Made by a program: the position numbers and the translations under genes | Notes under the pieces: model-generated | The model's database searches: none | The model's input: the letters and a program-made list of their open reading frames with translations, nothing else | Told to the model about the DNA's origin: nothing | From: Planctomycetaceae bacterium | Lineage (GTDB): Bacteria > Planctomycetota > Planctomycetia > Planctomycetales > Planctomycetaceae | Direction: 5' to 3' | Assembly: GCA_020638955.1 (NCBI GenBank) | Contig: JACKHO010000003.1 | Span: forward strand, 777,634 to 841,633 | Length of the DNA stretch: 64,000 bases | In this document: one piece after another, positions 27,984-38,207 of the stretch | How positions within the stretch are numbered: the stretch's first letter is position 1 | How the letters are laid out: each line of letters begins with the position of its first letter

Positions 27984-28484
27984 TCAGAGAATATCCAGCA
28001 CGTCACGACGTAGTCGGCGGTAGTCTGCGGCGCGGAGTGAAACTGTGTTCCATTTTTCGCACAGAGTATTCATGTACTCGGCATAGTCACGGGCGTAGAC
28101 GCCGTAAAAGGCGTAGCGCCGGTTTCGGAACTCCCAGACGAGGGAGTGGTCACGCCACCAACGGGGGGAAGCGAGGTGGTATGTGAAGATCAAAATGCTG
28201 CGGAAGTTGCCGCCGAAGACGGTCTCCCATTCGAGGAGTGCATCAATATCTTCCTGGCTGGCCCAGTTGACCCATTTCTGATTTTCCCCTCGCGGGAATT
28301 GGCGCCCCTTCACGTCGACCAGCAAGTTGTCGCCACGTTCTGAATAGACAACAAAGTCGAACGACTTAATGGAAGAACGCCGGACGAGTGCCCGGCGGCG
28401 TTCGTCGACGGCCACATAAGGACGACGCAGTTCGCGTAATAACTCTTCGAAAGCCACGTCGTAGTGGTTTGTTCGAATTGCCAT
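27984..28484 (-). CDS. HYxxAFE-type protein with restriction-endonuclease-like core
   Basis: 166 residues from ATG 28484 (AGGCGGGG upstream). It opens with the motif NHYDVAFEELLRELRRPYVA, characteristic of a planctomycete family named after HYExAFE. The next block, SFDFVVYSERGDNLLVDVKGRQF, has the D...(E/D)xK spacing of PD-(D/E)xK nucleases, with the lysine in VDVKG, and resembles the Holliday-junction resolvase/VRR group. The rest is rich in Trp, Arg and Tyr. It converges with the SLC13 permease, 13 bases apart. Function is unknown; DNA cleavage or repair is a reasonable guess from the core only. Confidence 0.75.
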   Translation of the reverse strand: MAIRTNHYDVAFEELLRELRRPYVAVDERRRALVRRSSIKSFDFVVYSERGDNLLVDVKGRQFPRGENQKWVNWASQEDIDALLEWETVFGGNFRSILIFTYHLASPRWWRDHSLVWEFRNRRYAFYGVYARDYAEYMNTLCEKWNTVSLRAADYRRLRRDVLDIL

Positions 28485-28667
28485 CGCGCGTACCCCGCCT
28501 TCTTCGTGACTCAGGCTTCCCATTCGGCGGATTCATCTCGCAACGAATGGGGCCTCAACCAGTATGATATCGCGTCTCGGTGAAGATCGCCAAATCTTTT
28601 GGTGGAGGATCAGCGGTGAGTTAAGTGGAATCACGCAAAGGCGAGGGATTCCACGCTCTCTCAAATC

Positions 28668-30209
28668 TTATCCACGCACAATTGAGGCAATTTCACGGAA
28701 GTTGCCAGCAAGTGACTGGTACAAAGAACCGTACTGAGGGTAGTGGCGGTTGTAGGTCGCCACGTTCTCGGCATTGGCTTTCGTTTCCGAGACCACCTGA
28801 ATGGTTGCGGCACACGCTTCTTCAATCGATGAGTAGGCGCCTGTTCCGGTAGCGGCGAGTAAGGCGACACCGTACGCCGGTCCTTCGTGGGCGTTAATGG
28901 TGACCACTGATTGTCCGTAAATGTCGGCCTGAAGCTGTCGCCAGAACGCGCCGCGTGCTCCGCCGCCGGAGAGGCGAATTTCTTCCACGGGGATATTCAT
29001 CTCCCGAATGATTTCGAGGCAGTCGCGCATGGCATAGGTCGCGCCTTCCAGCACGGAACGGGCCATGTGCCGTTTTCCATGTCGCAGGCTGAGTCCAATC
29101 CAGGCGGCACGGGCGTCGGGGTCGGCGTGGGGAGTTCTTTCTCCCGTGAGGTAAGGGAGGAAATACAATCCTTCTGATCCTGCCGGAGCTTGCTCCGCTT
29201 CCGCACTCAGCAACAGGTAAGGGTCAATCCCCATAGCGCGGGCCGTGGCAACTTCCATGTCACCAAGCTGATTGCGGTACCACTGGAAGCTTCCCCCTGC
29301 CGACAGGACGACACCCATGACGTGCCACTTCCCGGGCACGGCGTGACAGAAGGTGTGAACCCGACCGGCTGCGTCGATTTGCACTTCATCACTGTGGGCA
29401 AACACGACGCCACTGGTTCCCATGGTGGCTGAAATCGCACCGCGACTGACAATTCCGTTGCCGACGGCACCAGCAGCCTGATCGCCTCCACCACCGACCA
29501 CCGGAATCCCTTTCGGCAATCCCAGCGCTTCCGCCGCGGCGGATGACAGCGTGCCGCTGACTTCGACGGACTCGTACACCTTCGGAAGGAGAGACGCGTC
29601 CAGTTCCAGCTTTTCCAGGAGTGTTGATGACCACTGGCGATTGGCCACTTCGAGCAATAATGTGCCGGACGCGTCGCTCACTTCCGTCGCGAATTCACCG
29701 GTCAGGCGGAACCGCACGTAATCTTTGGGCAGCAATACCTGTACGAGACGTTCGTAGTTCTTTGGCTCATGGTTTCGCAGCCAGAGAATCTTGGGGGCGG
29801 TGAACCCGGTCAGTGCCGGATTCGCTACGAGCTTGATGAGTTCATCGCGTCCGCCAGCGCGGTTTTCGATTTCCTGACATTCCGCCGCGGTACGCTGGTC
29901 GTTCCACAGGAGTGCAGGACGAATGACATTGTGAGCCGCATCGAGGAAGACGCTTCCGTGCATTTGGCCACTCAGACCAATGCCCTTCACGCTTTCAGGG
30001 GCAATGTTGGCTTTGGCAATGACGGCTTTGACCGTTTCCACCGAGGCCTTCCACCAGTCGTGAGGATCTTGTTCGGCCCAGCCAGGCTCGGGGCTCGACA
30101 GAGGATACTCGTAGGAGGCGGAAGCGAGTATCTCGCCATTCGAGCCGATGGCCAGCGTTTTGGTACCACTGGTTCCAATATCAATGCCCAAGAAAACGTT
30201 GGTTGCCAT
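28668..30209 (-). CDS. xylB: Xylulokinase
   Basis: Phosphorylates D-xylulose to xylulose 5-phosphate for the pentose phosphate pathway. The 513-residue protein has the FGGY-kinase layout: [14 protein letters not shown] at the N terminus, the XylB signature [40 protein letters not shown], and the FGGY-type C-terminal motif [20 protein letters not shown]. Length and motifs fit XylB rather than glycerol kinase. No xylA or regulator is beside it; it stands alone, divergent from the 2033-residue gene across about 150 bases. Confidence 0.93.
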   Translation of the reverse strand: MATNVFLGIDIGTSGTKTLAIGSNGEILASASYEYPLSSPEPGWAEQDPHDWWKASVETVKAVIAKANIAPESVKGIGLSGQMHGSVFLDAAHNVIRPALLWNDQRTAAECQEIENRAGGRDELIKLVANPALTGFTAPKILWLRNHEPKNYERLVQVLLPKDYVRFRLTGEFATEVSDASGTLLLEVANRQWSSTLLEKLELDASLLPKVYESVEVSGTLSSAAAEALGLPKGIPVVGGGGDQAAGAVGNGIVSRGAISATMGTSGVVFAHSDEVQIDAAGRVHTFCHAVPGKWHVMGVVLSAGGSFQWYRNQLGDMEVATARAMGIDPYLLLSAEAEQAPAGSEGLYFLPYLTGERTPHADPDARAAWIGLSLRHGKRHMARSVLEGATYAMRDCLEIIREMNIPVEEIRLSGGGARGAFWRQLQADIYGQSVVTINAHEGPAYGVALLAATGTGAYSSIEEACAATIQVVSETKANAENVATYNRHYPQYGSLYQSLAGNFREIASIVRG

Positions 30210-30361
30210 GGGAAATGCCTGTCTATTGCCAAGTATGTGATTTCAGGAGACGTGATAACGCAAATTTGGTGATCCGTCCATTGTTCCGGACCCATGTGTT
30301 GCAGGAACAAACTGGATTGCTCCGTCGTGACCTCCTCATTCCCGAATGTTAGACTGAGGCG

Positions 30362-33300
30362 ATGTCCCTTTCCCCCAGACAAATCGACATGCGTCTTGCT
30401 ACGTGGCTGTTGTGCCACCTGGTCGGAGTTGTGGGATGGGTTTCCGCCCAGGACGACTCGACGCTCAGCGCGCCGAATGGTTCTGTCGGGGGAGTTTCCG
30501 TTCAGGATGTGACACAGAAGCTGGAAGATCTGGGATATCGTGTCATCCCGGCAGACACTGAGGAGAGTGCATCCCTACAGCAACGGGTTGCCCTGGAGAC
30601 ATTGCTGAAAACGCCCGCGGCCGAGTTAGTGGATGCGGCACAAGGGGCAAGTTTTGCTACCGTTAATGAGGCGGTATTTGAAGCAACTGTACTCGGGGAA
30701 GAAATGCGGAGCGGCCAGTTTTCCTGCACAGTACAACACTTGGGGCAACGTCGGGCTTCGCTCAACTGGACAGAAACGAACATCGCGATCCACTCGTTGT
30801 CGACCGCACACAGCAGTGAGAGTAGCAACGGACGACCCGTTGTCTCGTCCGAAACAGTCCCCGCCATTTGGGGAACGTCACCCGATGGGCGCATCCTGGT
30901 GTTCATTGATGAGGATCAAACCAAACTGACGGGGCGGTGGTCTGCGCATGGAAAAACTCTGGGGAGAAGACCGTCGGCTGGAAGTGACAGCACCGAAGCC
31001 ACGTTCGCATTTCCCTCGATTCAGCAATTTCAGCTCACGTTTCCACCGGCGCTAAATACGCAAATCCGGTTGCGTGTCCCGAATACCAAGCGTCTGAAAT
31101 GTCCTGTCGGGCTCCTGCGCGGGCCCGACGCTGATGAAGCTGGCTGGTCCATCTGGACCCTCGATTTAGGGAGGCGTCGCGACGCGCGGATTCAAGTGGA
31201 GCCGACGAGCCTGGGAGATGACGCGGCACTGTACGGCAACCTGGAAACGGCCTACTCCGCGAACAAGCAAGGTTTGCGCATTCAGGCGGACGCGGAACTC
31301 ATGTCGTTTACTTCAGATGCGCGGACTGTACAGGTTCAGGTGCCGCGGCAGTTGAAGGTACAGAATGTGACATTGAATAGTGTTGCTGTCCCGTTTCATG
31401 TTGAGGAAGGAAACCCGGCTCGATTAGATGTGTCGATTGGTGAGCTCTCGGCGGGGCAAATTGCACAACTGCGAATCCATGCCAGCGCTCCGCTTTCGTG
31501 GGGATTAACCCGCGCACTGCCAAAGCTTCGCATTCCTGACGCTGTGGTGTTGTCGGAGCGGGTGACTCTGGTTGTCGAGCCACCATTGGCGGCCGAGTCG
31601 TTGTCCACAGACCAAATGTTGCAAACCGCATTGTCCACGGAGTCCGTTGGCGAGGTGTGGACGTTTCAAAGCCTGAGTGACGACAGTCGGATCAATGTGA
31701 AAATCCGGGAATCTTCAAGCCAACTGAATGTCGATTCCACAACAGTTGTGTCGTTGCAGTCGGAACTGCTGACCGCAATTACACGGCTCGATTTGCAGAA
31801 TCGCGTGGGAAAGACGTATCAACTGGAGTGCGTACTTCCGGCCGACTGGTCGGTGCTGGATGTCTCATCCAGCGGGCGAAACGGGCCGACTCATGTTGAA
31901 CGAGTCGAGGGAGTCAACCGTCATGTGCGGTTGGAGTTGATTGATCCTGTTGGTGGAGAGACGCCGCAATCAGTGTTTCTGACGCTGCGTCGCGTTGCTC
32001 CACCGCTTGGGGAATCCTGGGCGTTCCCGGTGGTACAGCCGCAGGAGTCCCATGAATTCAATGGCGTCTGTTACTTTGTTAGTTCGCAAGGGTTAGGTAT
32101 TGAAACGGATGGCGACAACGCCCTGGAAGCCGACTTAGTTCCGACTGATGTGCCGGAATCGCTGTGGAAGAAGTTAGTCGCCGTCAGCCCACAGCTCACC
32201 GTTCCCGGGGAGGACGTCACCGCGCTTCGCTGGAAATCGCCGTCCGTTCCTCCGGCGACAATACATCTTACCGAATACGCAGCTCGGACGACGCCCGTTG
32301 GGGACGAGGCGGCTCTGAATGGCGACGCGAATTCCGTGGAGCAGGCGACTACTGAAAGCAGTGCCAATACGTCCACGTTATCCGGTGTGGTGCAAATGGA
32401 GCTGTCGACCGTATTGTCCTCGCGGAACGGCGGTCAGCACGTAAGTCGGGCGACATATCACTTTTCCCAGCCGAGGGACGTTTCTAAGTTGCAACTTTCA
32501 CTCCCCGAGGGGTGTGTTGTTTCGTCGGTTGTGCGCGATGGGCAAAGTGTCACCGTTTTGAGACGTGGGGAACGCATTTCGTTCCCGAAGCGTGTTGAAC
32601 CAGCGAAAACCATTGAGATTTTGTATTTGCTGCCTTCGCGTGGCGGCCTTCTGTCGGAAGAGGTCGACATTCCGCTCCCCTTGCATGGCGAGCCAATTGA
32701 ACAGATGCACTGGAGTATCGACGGCGCCTTCGGGCACCGCATTGAAGTCGAGAATTCAGCAGATGCTGTCGGCATCACCCCCAACGCCTTTCGTATCACC
32801 AGTCGACTATTAGGGCCGCTCGCCCGTTTTGAAGGGAGCAAATGGTTTAATCCTGTCCGACCACAGGATTGGACCTCGATTTGGGAAGGGGCTGCCCCAA
32901 CCAGTAGCAGTCATGCCAACGTGACACTGACGTTGGGGAAACCTGGTGACTCACTACGATTGCGATACTGGAAGTCACGGCAGTTTCAGGCCGTTGCCTG
33001 GGTTGTGCTGTTGTTCTGCGGGCTGGTTGGCGTGGCTGTACGTATGTGGAATTTGACTCGCCTGAGAAGTCTTGCGATTGCACTGCTTTTGATGTTGGGG
33101 GCTGCCGCGATACTGCTGCCAGACGAACCAGCACTCATTGCTGGAGGTGGGTTCATTGGTGCTGTTTTGTCGCTGTTGTTTCCCCGGCAATACGTGCGAC
33201 ACACCGATTTGCTGAAAGAGAATTCGGTAATCGCGGCAGCACAACAGGCCACGGGACCATCATCTGTGTTGACGCGGTGGTTACCCATTTTGCTCGTCGC

Positions 33301-36300
33301 CCTGCTGTGGATGCATCAGAGCAGTGGTGTCGTTGCTCAAAACAAGGTGGCCGAGCTGCCAACCGTTCGATTGGCGCTTGAGGACGAAACAATCATCGCG
33401 AGTACGTCGAACGAGACAGCAGGGCTTCTGCGACGTGTCCGGGACGAATCCCCCTCGTACTTGATTAGTGCAATTGAATACGACGTTCTTGAGTCGAAAC
33501 CGCTTTCCATTCGCGCGGACATCCGAGTTCGCGTGCTCGATCCCGTCGAGGCCCAGTATGTCTCCTTACCGTTTGCTGGCATTGTTCTGCGTAACGGTGC
33601 GAATTGCCTGGTCGACGACCAGCCGACGGAACTCATTCCGGCATCGAGCGGTGATGCACTGCTTGTACCTCTGCCGCAGGGCACCAATGTGCGGCGACAT
33701 CGAATTACTTTGGAATTCGGATTGCGGCCCGACGCGGAAGTCGAAGGTGTCCGCTTGCCGCGCGTCGTTGCAGCGACGCTGCGGACCCCAGCTGGAATGT
33801 CACCACTCTCGTTTGTGCATCAGGGAATGGTGCGGCAAATGGACGGGGAGGGAACGCTCACCTTTCTCGGGAGTATTGAGCGATTAGCTCTGCCGCAGAC
33901 AAATAGCGTTACAGCCAGCTCTGGCCAGCTCTCGGCTGACATGCAGGTCGTGCTCGACCGCAGGAAAGCGTCGGCGGTGTGCAATTTGAATGTGCAGTTC
34001 GACGAAGCATTTCCACCAAGCGTTGAACTACTTCTGCCACATGGAAGTCGACTTCAGCAAATCGTCTCTCCCGACTTGCAGTCGTATGACGTTGTCCGCA
34101 ATCGTCGTACGGGCACGTGGCTGCATATCGAGTTGCAGCGGCACAACGCAAACTTGACGCTCCAGTATCAAGTCCCTGTGAAACAACCGGAAGGCGGTTC
34201 CATTCTGTTGCCTCCACTGCTGGCTGCGCCCCAGGAGTCTACAAAACAAATGGTGCGTTTGAGCGCGAGTGCCGGAATGCTCATTTCCAACGTCTCGGCA
34301 GATGACGATACGACCGGAACGGTCGCTGCTGAGTCCGATCCCAACGGCGTCTGGACAATTCAAGACGCAAATCTGAACTCCTTGCGAGTCGACTTCACCG
34401 ATGTCCCCAGTCGAGCAAAAGCCGACATTCTTGAACGAATTACCGTGACACGTGAAGAAGCACAGTATGGAGGGACAATCGTTCTCGACTCCATGACGCT
34501 TCCCCAGTTCGTGCATCAATTGAAACTTCCGTTGGATTGGCATGTCCAGGACATTCAGATCGAACAGTCTGGGGTGTCTCGCAACGTGCGGTGGAGTCGC
34601 GAGGGAAGTCGAATCACCGTTTTTGTCCCCGATGCCGCAACAGGGAAACGGACTCTCCATGTTCGTGGCGCGAGACCAATTCAATCAGAAGTTTGGGAAG
34701 CATTTCCTGAAATCGAAGTGCTGGATGCCGCAGTTGGCGAACGTCAGTTACTGGTAAACGATGCCACGCGCTGGTCTGTGGAAGTGGCAACCGCTGGTGG
34801 TACGGTGATGGCGACATCTCCCCGGAAGGCGGGAACCACGTCCGATCAGGAAGAGGATCCGACTCCCGTGTTGTCCTTCTCGTCATCGGCAGAGCCGCAG
34901 CAGTTCCGGATTGTCCCCAGTCCTGAGGCGGCGCGGGCTGACAGTGTGACCATGCTTCAGCCTGACGAAGACGGCCAATGGCGCGTGACGCAGCAGTTAC
35001 ACATCGAATCATTGGAGGCCAAGTTCCGACAAATCCGGCTGAAAGTCCCCTCAGCGATTGCTCAGCAACTGTCCATTTCGCCTGCGACATTGCGTCCATC
35101 TGTGGGAGAAGATGACGGGGCGTTCACCAAGGTCACTCTTGATGTTCCCCAGCGCTGGCGCGACGAAGTTTCGTTGTCGATTTCATGGCTGACGGCCAAC
35201 GAGGAATTGCTCTCCGTCGGATTGGCGAACTGTGTTGTGGAATCAGCAGCCGAAGTCTCCCATTTTGTCGTCCTCCCGGCAGAGGCTGGTCTGCAAGTTG
35301 CACCGAGAAGTGGCCGAAGTGTTTCGGGGGCTTCACTCCCACGGTGGACTCCCGTGCGTTGGACGAATCTTGTACGTCAGCGCGAGGCGTTGTGTTACCA
35401 GGTTGTCGAACCCGTTGCGCAGTTCGAAAGTCAGTCGAGCGATCCCACAGCAGGACACATTCCCTGGGCCGAACAACTCGTCTGGATTCACCCCGACGGG
35501 AGCAGTCATGGTGAACTTCGGTTGTGGGGACACTGTCACGAGAATTTCACACTGGAACTCATCAACGACGGGGAAACGAGCATCGATGAAATCCAGTCGG
35601 TGTCCGAAGCGAAAATCAGACTCGATAAAGAAGAGTCGAGCGGAGCTCAAAAAATCGAAGTGTCAGACTCGGGCGGCGTGTTTGACATTGTTGTGTTCTG
35701 GCATAAAGACAAGCCCTCGCAAGCGGTCATTTCTGTCCCTCAACTCAAGACGGTTGCTCCCGAGCAAATGCTGACAACAGTGGTGGTGACCGAACCCTGG
35801 CAACTGGTGAATACTCCCGAAACTTACCCGTTGAGTCTGGCCGAGTCGTGCATTGCTCAATGGAATGGTTATCTCGACTGCCTCGACGAGTCGGTCAACT
35901 CGATTCCAGTGACGAGCAGCATTCTGGACCGGGTGCGAACCGTTCAACAGAAACTGGACTCGTTACTTCCGCAACTTTCCGCAGAAGAAGCGGAGTCGAT
36001 TCGGACAGAAACGGCCCAGCTTGAAACGCGCTGGCGTGCGCTGCAGCAGAAAATCCCCATTTCGGTACCAGAATCCGCTCCCCGCGTCCGGCATGTGTCC
36101 AACGACGAACCAATGGAATTGGGCAGTGACCAATTGGTGACTCGGCTGCATACAAATCGTCCACTGACGTCACTGGAACTTCAGCCGGTGCGACGCTCTC
36201 GAATTGATTGGCAACGTGCGGGATTCGTGACATTGTTGCTGTTGGCAGTGATGGTGAAGGTGCTGATCTCACGTCGTGTTCCGTTGCGGGAATGGTTTGC

Positions 36301-36463
36301 CGTGCATCCTTCGCTCGCCCTCGCAACCTTTGGAGTGGTATGGTGGACATGGCTGTCACCAAGTGCGCTGGGATTTGTCATTTTCCTGCTGGGGGGCGTC
36401 CGCTATCTCGTTGATCAACGTTTGGCGGAATCCTCAGACTTGAATACCGGCCCCGACGGCTGA
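30362..36463 (+). CDS. Giant 2033-residue membrane-anchored protein, apparently a tandem of two receptor-like units
   Basis: No known family recognised. The N terminus has a signal peptide (start ATG 30362 or, better for cleavage, 30389). Unit one: an extracytoplasmic region of about 840 residues, all-beta in character, then hydrophobic segments at about 877-945. A second signal-like helix appears at about 969-993 (LPILLVALLWMHQSSGVVAQ), followed by unit two: about 950 extracytoplasmic residues and two membrane helices near 1950-2010. Both units contain recurring patterns of the type LPxGxxVxxVxxxGxxV, suggesting serial beta-sandwich repeats. The mid-protein signal-like element suggests a fusion of two ancestral genes. 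It is followed by a membrane-anchored repeat-fold gene 67 bases on, probably co-transcribed. A surface or stalk-like role is inference. Confidence 0.8.
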   Translation: MSLSPRQIDMRLATWLLCHLVGVVGWVSAQDDSTLSAPNGSVGGVSVQDVTQKLEDLGYRVIPADTEESASLQQRVALETLLKTPAAELVDAAQGASFATVNEAVFEATVLGEEMRSGQFSCTVQHLGQRRASLNWTETNIAIHSLSTAHSSESSNGRPVVSSETVPAIWGTSPDGRILVFIDEDQTKLTGRWSAHGKTLGRRPSAGSDSTEATFAFPSIQQFQLTFPPALNTQIRLRVPNTKRLKCPVGLLRGPDADEAGWSIWTLDLGRRRDARIQVEPTSLGDDAALYGNLETAYSANKQGLRIQADAELMSFTSDARTVQVQVPRQLKVQNVTLNSVAVPFHVEEGNPARLDVSIGELSAGQIAQLRIHASAPLSWGLTRALPKLRIPDAVVLSERVTLVVEPPLAAESLSTDQMLQTALSTESVGEVWTFQSLSDDSRINVKIRESSSQLNVDSTTVVSLQSELLTAITRLDLQNRVGKTYQLECVLPADWSVLDVSSSGRNGPTHVERVEGVNRHVRLELIDPVGGETPQSVFLTLRRVAPPLGESWAFPVVQPQESHEFNGVCYFVSSQGLGIETDGDNALEADLVPTDVPESLWKKLVAVSPQLTVPGEDVTALRWKSPSVPPATIHLTEYAARTTPVGDEAALNGDANSVEQATTESSANTSTLSGVVQMELSTVLSSRNGGQHVSRATYHFSQPRDVSKLQLSLPEGCVVSSVVRDGQSVTVLRRGERISFPKRVEPAKTIEILYLLPSRGGLLSEEVDIPLPLHGEPIEQMHWSIDGAFGHRIEVENSADAVGITPNAFRITSRLLGPLARFEGSKWFNPVRPQDWTSIWEGAAPTSSSHANVTLTLGKPGDSLRLRYWKSRQFQAVAWVVLLFCGLVGVAVRMWNLTRLRSLAIALLLMLGAAAILLPDEPALIAGGGFIGAVLSLLFPRQYVRHTDLLKENSVIAAAQQATGPSSVLTRWLPILLVALLWMHQSSGVVAQNKVAELPTVRLALEDETIIASTSNETAGLLRRVRDESPSYLISAIEYDVLESKPLSIRADIRVRVLDPVEAQYVSLPFAGIVLRNGANCLVDDQPTELIPASSGDALLVPLPQGTNVRRHRITLEFGLRPDAEVEGVRLPRVVAATLRTPAGMSPLSFVHQGMVRQMDGEGTLTFLGSIERLALPQTNSVTASSGQLSADMQVVLDRRKASAVCNLNVQFDEAFPPSVELLLPHGSRLQQIVSPDLQSYDVVRNRRTGTWLHIELQRHNANLTLQYQVPVKQPEGGSILLPPLLAAPQESTKQMVRLSASAGMLISNVSADDDTTGTVAAESDPNGVWTIQDANLNSLRVDFTDVPSRAKADILERITVTREEAQYGGTIVLDSMTLPQFVHQLKLPLDWHVQDIQIEQSGVSRNVRWSREGSRITVFVPDAATGKRTLHVRGARPIQSEVWEAFPEIEVLDAAVGERQLLVNDATRWSVEVATAGGTVMATSPRKAGTTSDQEEDPTPVLSFSSSAEPQQFRIVPSPEAARADSVTMLQPDEDGQWRVTQQLHIESLEAKFRQIRLKVPSAIAQQLSISPATLRPSVGEDDGAFTKVTLDVPQRWRDEVSLSISWLTANEELLSVGLANCVVESAAEVSHFVVLPAEAGLQVAPRSGRSVSGASLPRWTPVRWTNLVRQREALCYQVVEPVAQFESQSSDPTAGHIPWAEQLVWIHPDGSSHGELRLWGHCHENFTLELINDGETSIDEIQSVSEAKIRLDKEESSGAQKIEVSDSGGVFDIVVFWHKDKPSQAVISVPQLKTVAPEQMLTTVVVTEPWQLVNTPETYPLSLAESCIAQWNGYLDCLDESVNSIPVTSSILDRVRTVQQKLDSLLPQLSAEEAESIRTETAQLETRWRALQQKIPISVPESAPRVRHVSNDEPMELGSDQLVTRLHTNRPLTSLELQPVRRSRIDWQRAGFVTLLLLAVMVKVLISRRVPLREWFAVHPSLALATFGVVWWTWLSPSALGFVIFLLGGVRYLVDQRLAESSDLNTGPDG

Positions 36464-36530
36464 TCCAGCTTTGGCCACCATCAAACTTGTTTTCAGTTTT
36501 CCTGTCCCGTCTGCTCACGTTTGTTTCTCC

Positions 36531-38030
36531 ATGTCAGCTTCGCCGGACACGTCTGAAAAAAAACGCACGTTGCGGGTTCGCAAATCGATGGTGGAACTGC
36601 AGCGACGCTTTTCCTGGAGCCATCGGCTGTGGCAGGACCTAAAGGCGGGCTGGAAAGGTGCGCTGGTGAGCTTCGCTGTTCATGCGTTGCTGTTTCTGGT
36701 GCTCGGAATTGTCGTATTCAAAATCATCCATCCTGACCCGATGATTTTGTACATGGGCTGGGCGACCGTTGTTGACGACGCCGAAGAGGAAGAAGACAAA
36801 GAGCCCGTTGTCCAACCAATTCACATTCCCTCATTGGGAATGTCGCGTCCCTCGGAGAGCCAGAATACGACTCCCGAACCGAATCCAGACAATCAGCAAC
36901 CCGTCGAACGTCCCGGCGTGAATCCAGTGTCGGTAGCCAATTCATTGCAGAACCGACCAACGTGGACTGGCAACACGCGCGAAGGCGGTCCGAAAGATGA
37001 AGACTTGCGTAAATCGTTGGATGCTGCGCTGAAGTGGATTGTCAGACAACAGCAGGCTGACGGGCACTGGAGTTTGACGGGCCCCTATCCCGACGCGGGA
37101 ACCGTAGAAACAGACACCGGTGCCACGGCACTCGCGTTGCTCTGCCTGCTGGGTGATGGCAACACGCATGAGAACGGAATGTATTCGCAGCAGGTCAACA
37201 AAGGGATTCAGTGGCTCATTGCCCAGCAACATCCCGACGGTGACCTGTTTGACATTCTGGAGCAGGGACGTGAAGCGCATTTCTACTCGCATGCACAAGC
37301 CACCATTGTGCTCTGTGAAGCACTGGCCCTCACGCATGACCCTGCCTTACGTCCGCCCGCCGAGAAGGCCGTGGAGTTCCTGGTCCGTGCTCAAAACCCG
37401 AAATGGGGAGGGTGGAAGTACCGTCCGCTCTCAGAAACTGGCATTGGCGATTTGTCCGTCACCGGTTGGGTACTCATGGCATTGCATACGGCCCGAATGG
37501 CGGACATTGAGGTAGACCTTGAAACATATCGACTGGCCGACCTGTTCATTACGTCTGTTCAGGAAAACGAAATTGACGGATCGCATTACAAGTACCGACC
37601 AGACTTGCCTGCGGAAGAATCTCAGCGACTGTCCATGACCGCCGAAGGATTGCTTTGCCGACAGTGGCTGGGCTGGCCGAAGGACAATTTTGACCTGAAA
37701 CGCGGCGTCAACTTTCTGCAGCAGGAGCAGAACCGACCCGAGTGGCTGGCTCACCGTCGCAATGTTTACGCGTGGTATTACATCGCACAGACGTTGCATA
37801 ATTTGGGTGGCCCTCTATGGGAACAATGGTTCCCTCCTGTGCAGCAAATGATTTTGAGCAACCAGATTTCCGCCGGTCCCACCACAGGCAGTTGGCATCC
37901 TCATCGACCCGAAGGGGCCTTTCACGAACGCTCACACGACGCAGGCCGCCTCTACATGACGGCCATGTGCGTACTCATTCTGGAAACACCGCAACGGCAT
38001 GCGCCGGTGTATGACTCAGGTACTGAGTGA
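36531..38030 (+). CDS. Membrane-anchored protein with prenyltransferase/squalene cyclase-like repeats
   Basis: 499 residues from ATG 36531; the open frame extends to 36471 with less plausible sequence. A cytoplasmic basic stretch precedes one membrane helix (about 45-70, GALVSFAVHALLFLVLGIVV). An acidic and Pro-rich linker runs to about 160, and from there the protein is an alpha/alpha-barrel of repeats: ALKWIVRQQQADGHWSLTG, GIQWLIAQQHPDGDLFD, AVEFLVRAQNPKWGGWKYRP, GVNFLQQEQNRPEWLAHRRN. The QxxDGxW-like motifs are those of terpene cyclase and prenyltransferase folds; many planctomycete proteins use the fold without the catalytic DxDD motif, which I do not see here. It directly follows the 2033-residue gene and may act with it. 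Confidence 0.8.
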   Translation: MSASPDTSEKKRTLRVRKSMVELQRRFSWSHRLWQDLKAGWKGALVSFAVHALLFLVLGIVVFKIIHPDPMILYMGWATVVDDAEEEEDKEPVVQPIHIPSLGMSRPSESQNTTPEPNPDNQQPVERPGVNPVSVANSLQNRPTWTGNTREGGPKDEDLRKSLDAALKWIVRQQQADGHWSLTGPYPDAGTVETDTGATALALLCLLGDGNTHENGMYSQQVNKGIQWLIAQQHPDGDLFDILEQGREAHFYSHAQATIVLCEALALTHDPALRPPAEKAVEFLVRAQNPKWGGWKYRPLSETGIGDLSVTGWVLMALHTARMADIEVDLETYRLADLFITSVQENEIDGSHYKYRPDLPAEESQRLSMTAEGLLCRQWLGWPKDNFDLKRGVNFLQQEQNRPEWLAHRRNVYAWYYIAQTLHNLGGPLWEQWFPPVQQMILSNQISAGPTTGSWHPHRPEGAFHERSHDAGRLYMTAMCVLILETPQRHAPVYDSGTE

Positions 38031-38047
38031 CCGGGTTCGCCGAAAGC

Positions 38048-38187
38048 GTAGGCCGGACCGAAGCAAACCAACTTGTTGCCGGAACTTCGGCCACGGGATT
38101 CAGTTCGTTAATTCGCGACTACTCCAATTTTCTCGATCACTGTTTGCGGAGTTCCGGCACTCAGGCGTGGCCTGCGGTCCGGCCTAC
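38048..38187. repeat. Palindromic repeat element with nested perfect inverted repeats
   Basis: Outer arms GTAGGCCGGACCG (38048-38060) and CGGTCCGGCCTAC (38175-38187) are perfect 13-bp inverted copies. Inside lies a second perfect pair GCCGGAACT (38078-38086) and AGTTCCGGC (38150-38158). The element fills the space between two convergent genes and is non-coding. A transcript from either side could fold into a long hairpin and act as a bidirectional terminator. The arms resemble GC-rich dispersed repeats common in bacteria. Confidence 0.7.
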
Positions 38188-38207
38188 ATACTTGATGCCT
38201 TGGTTCG

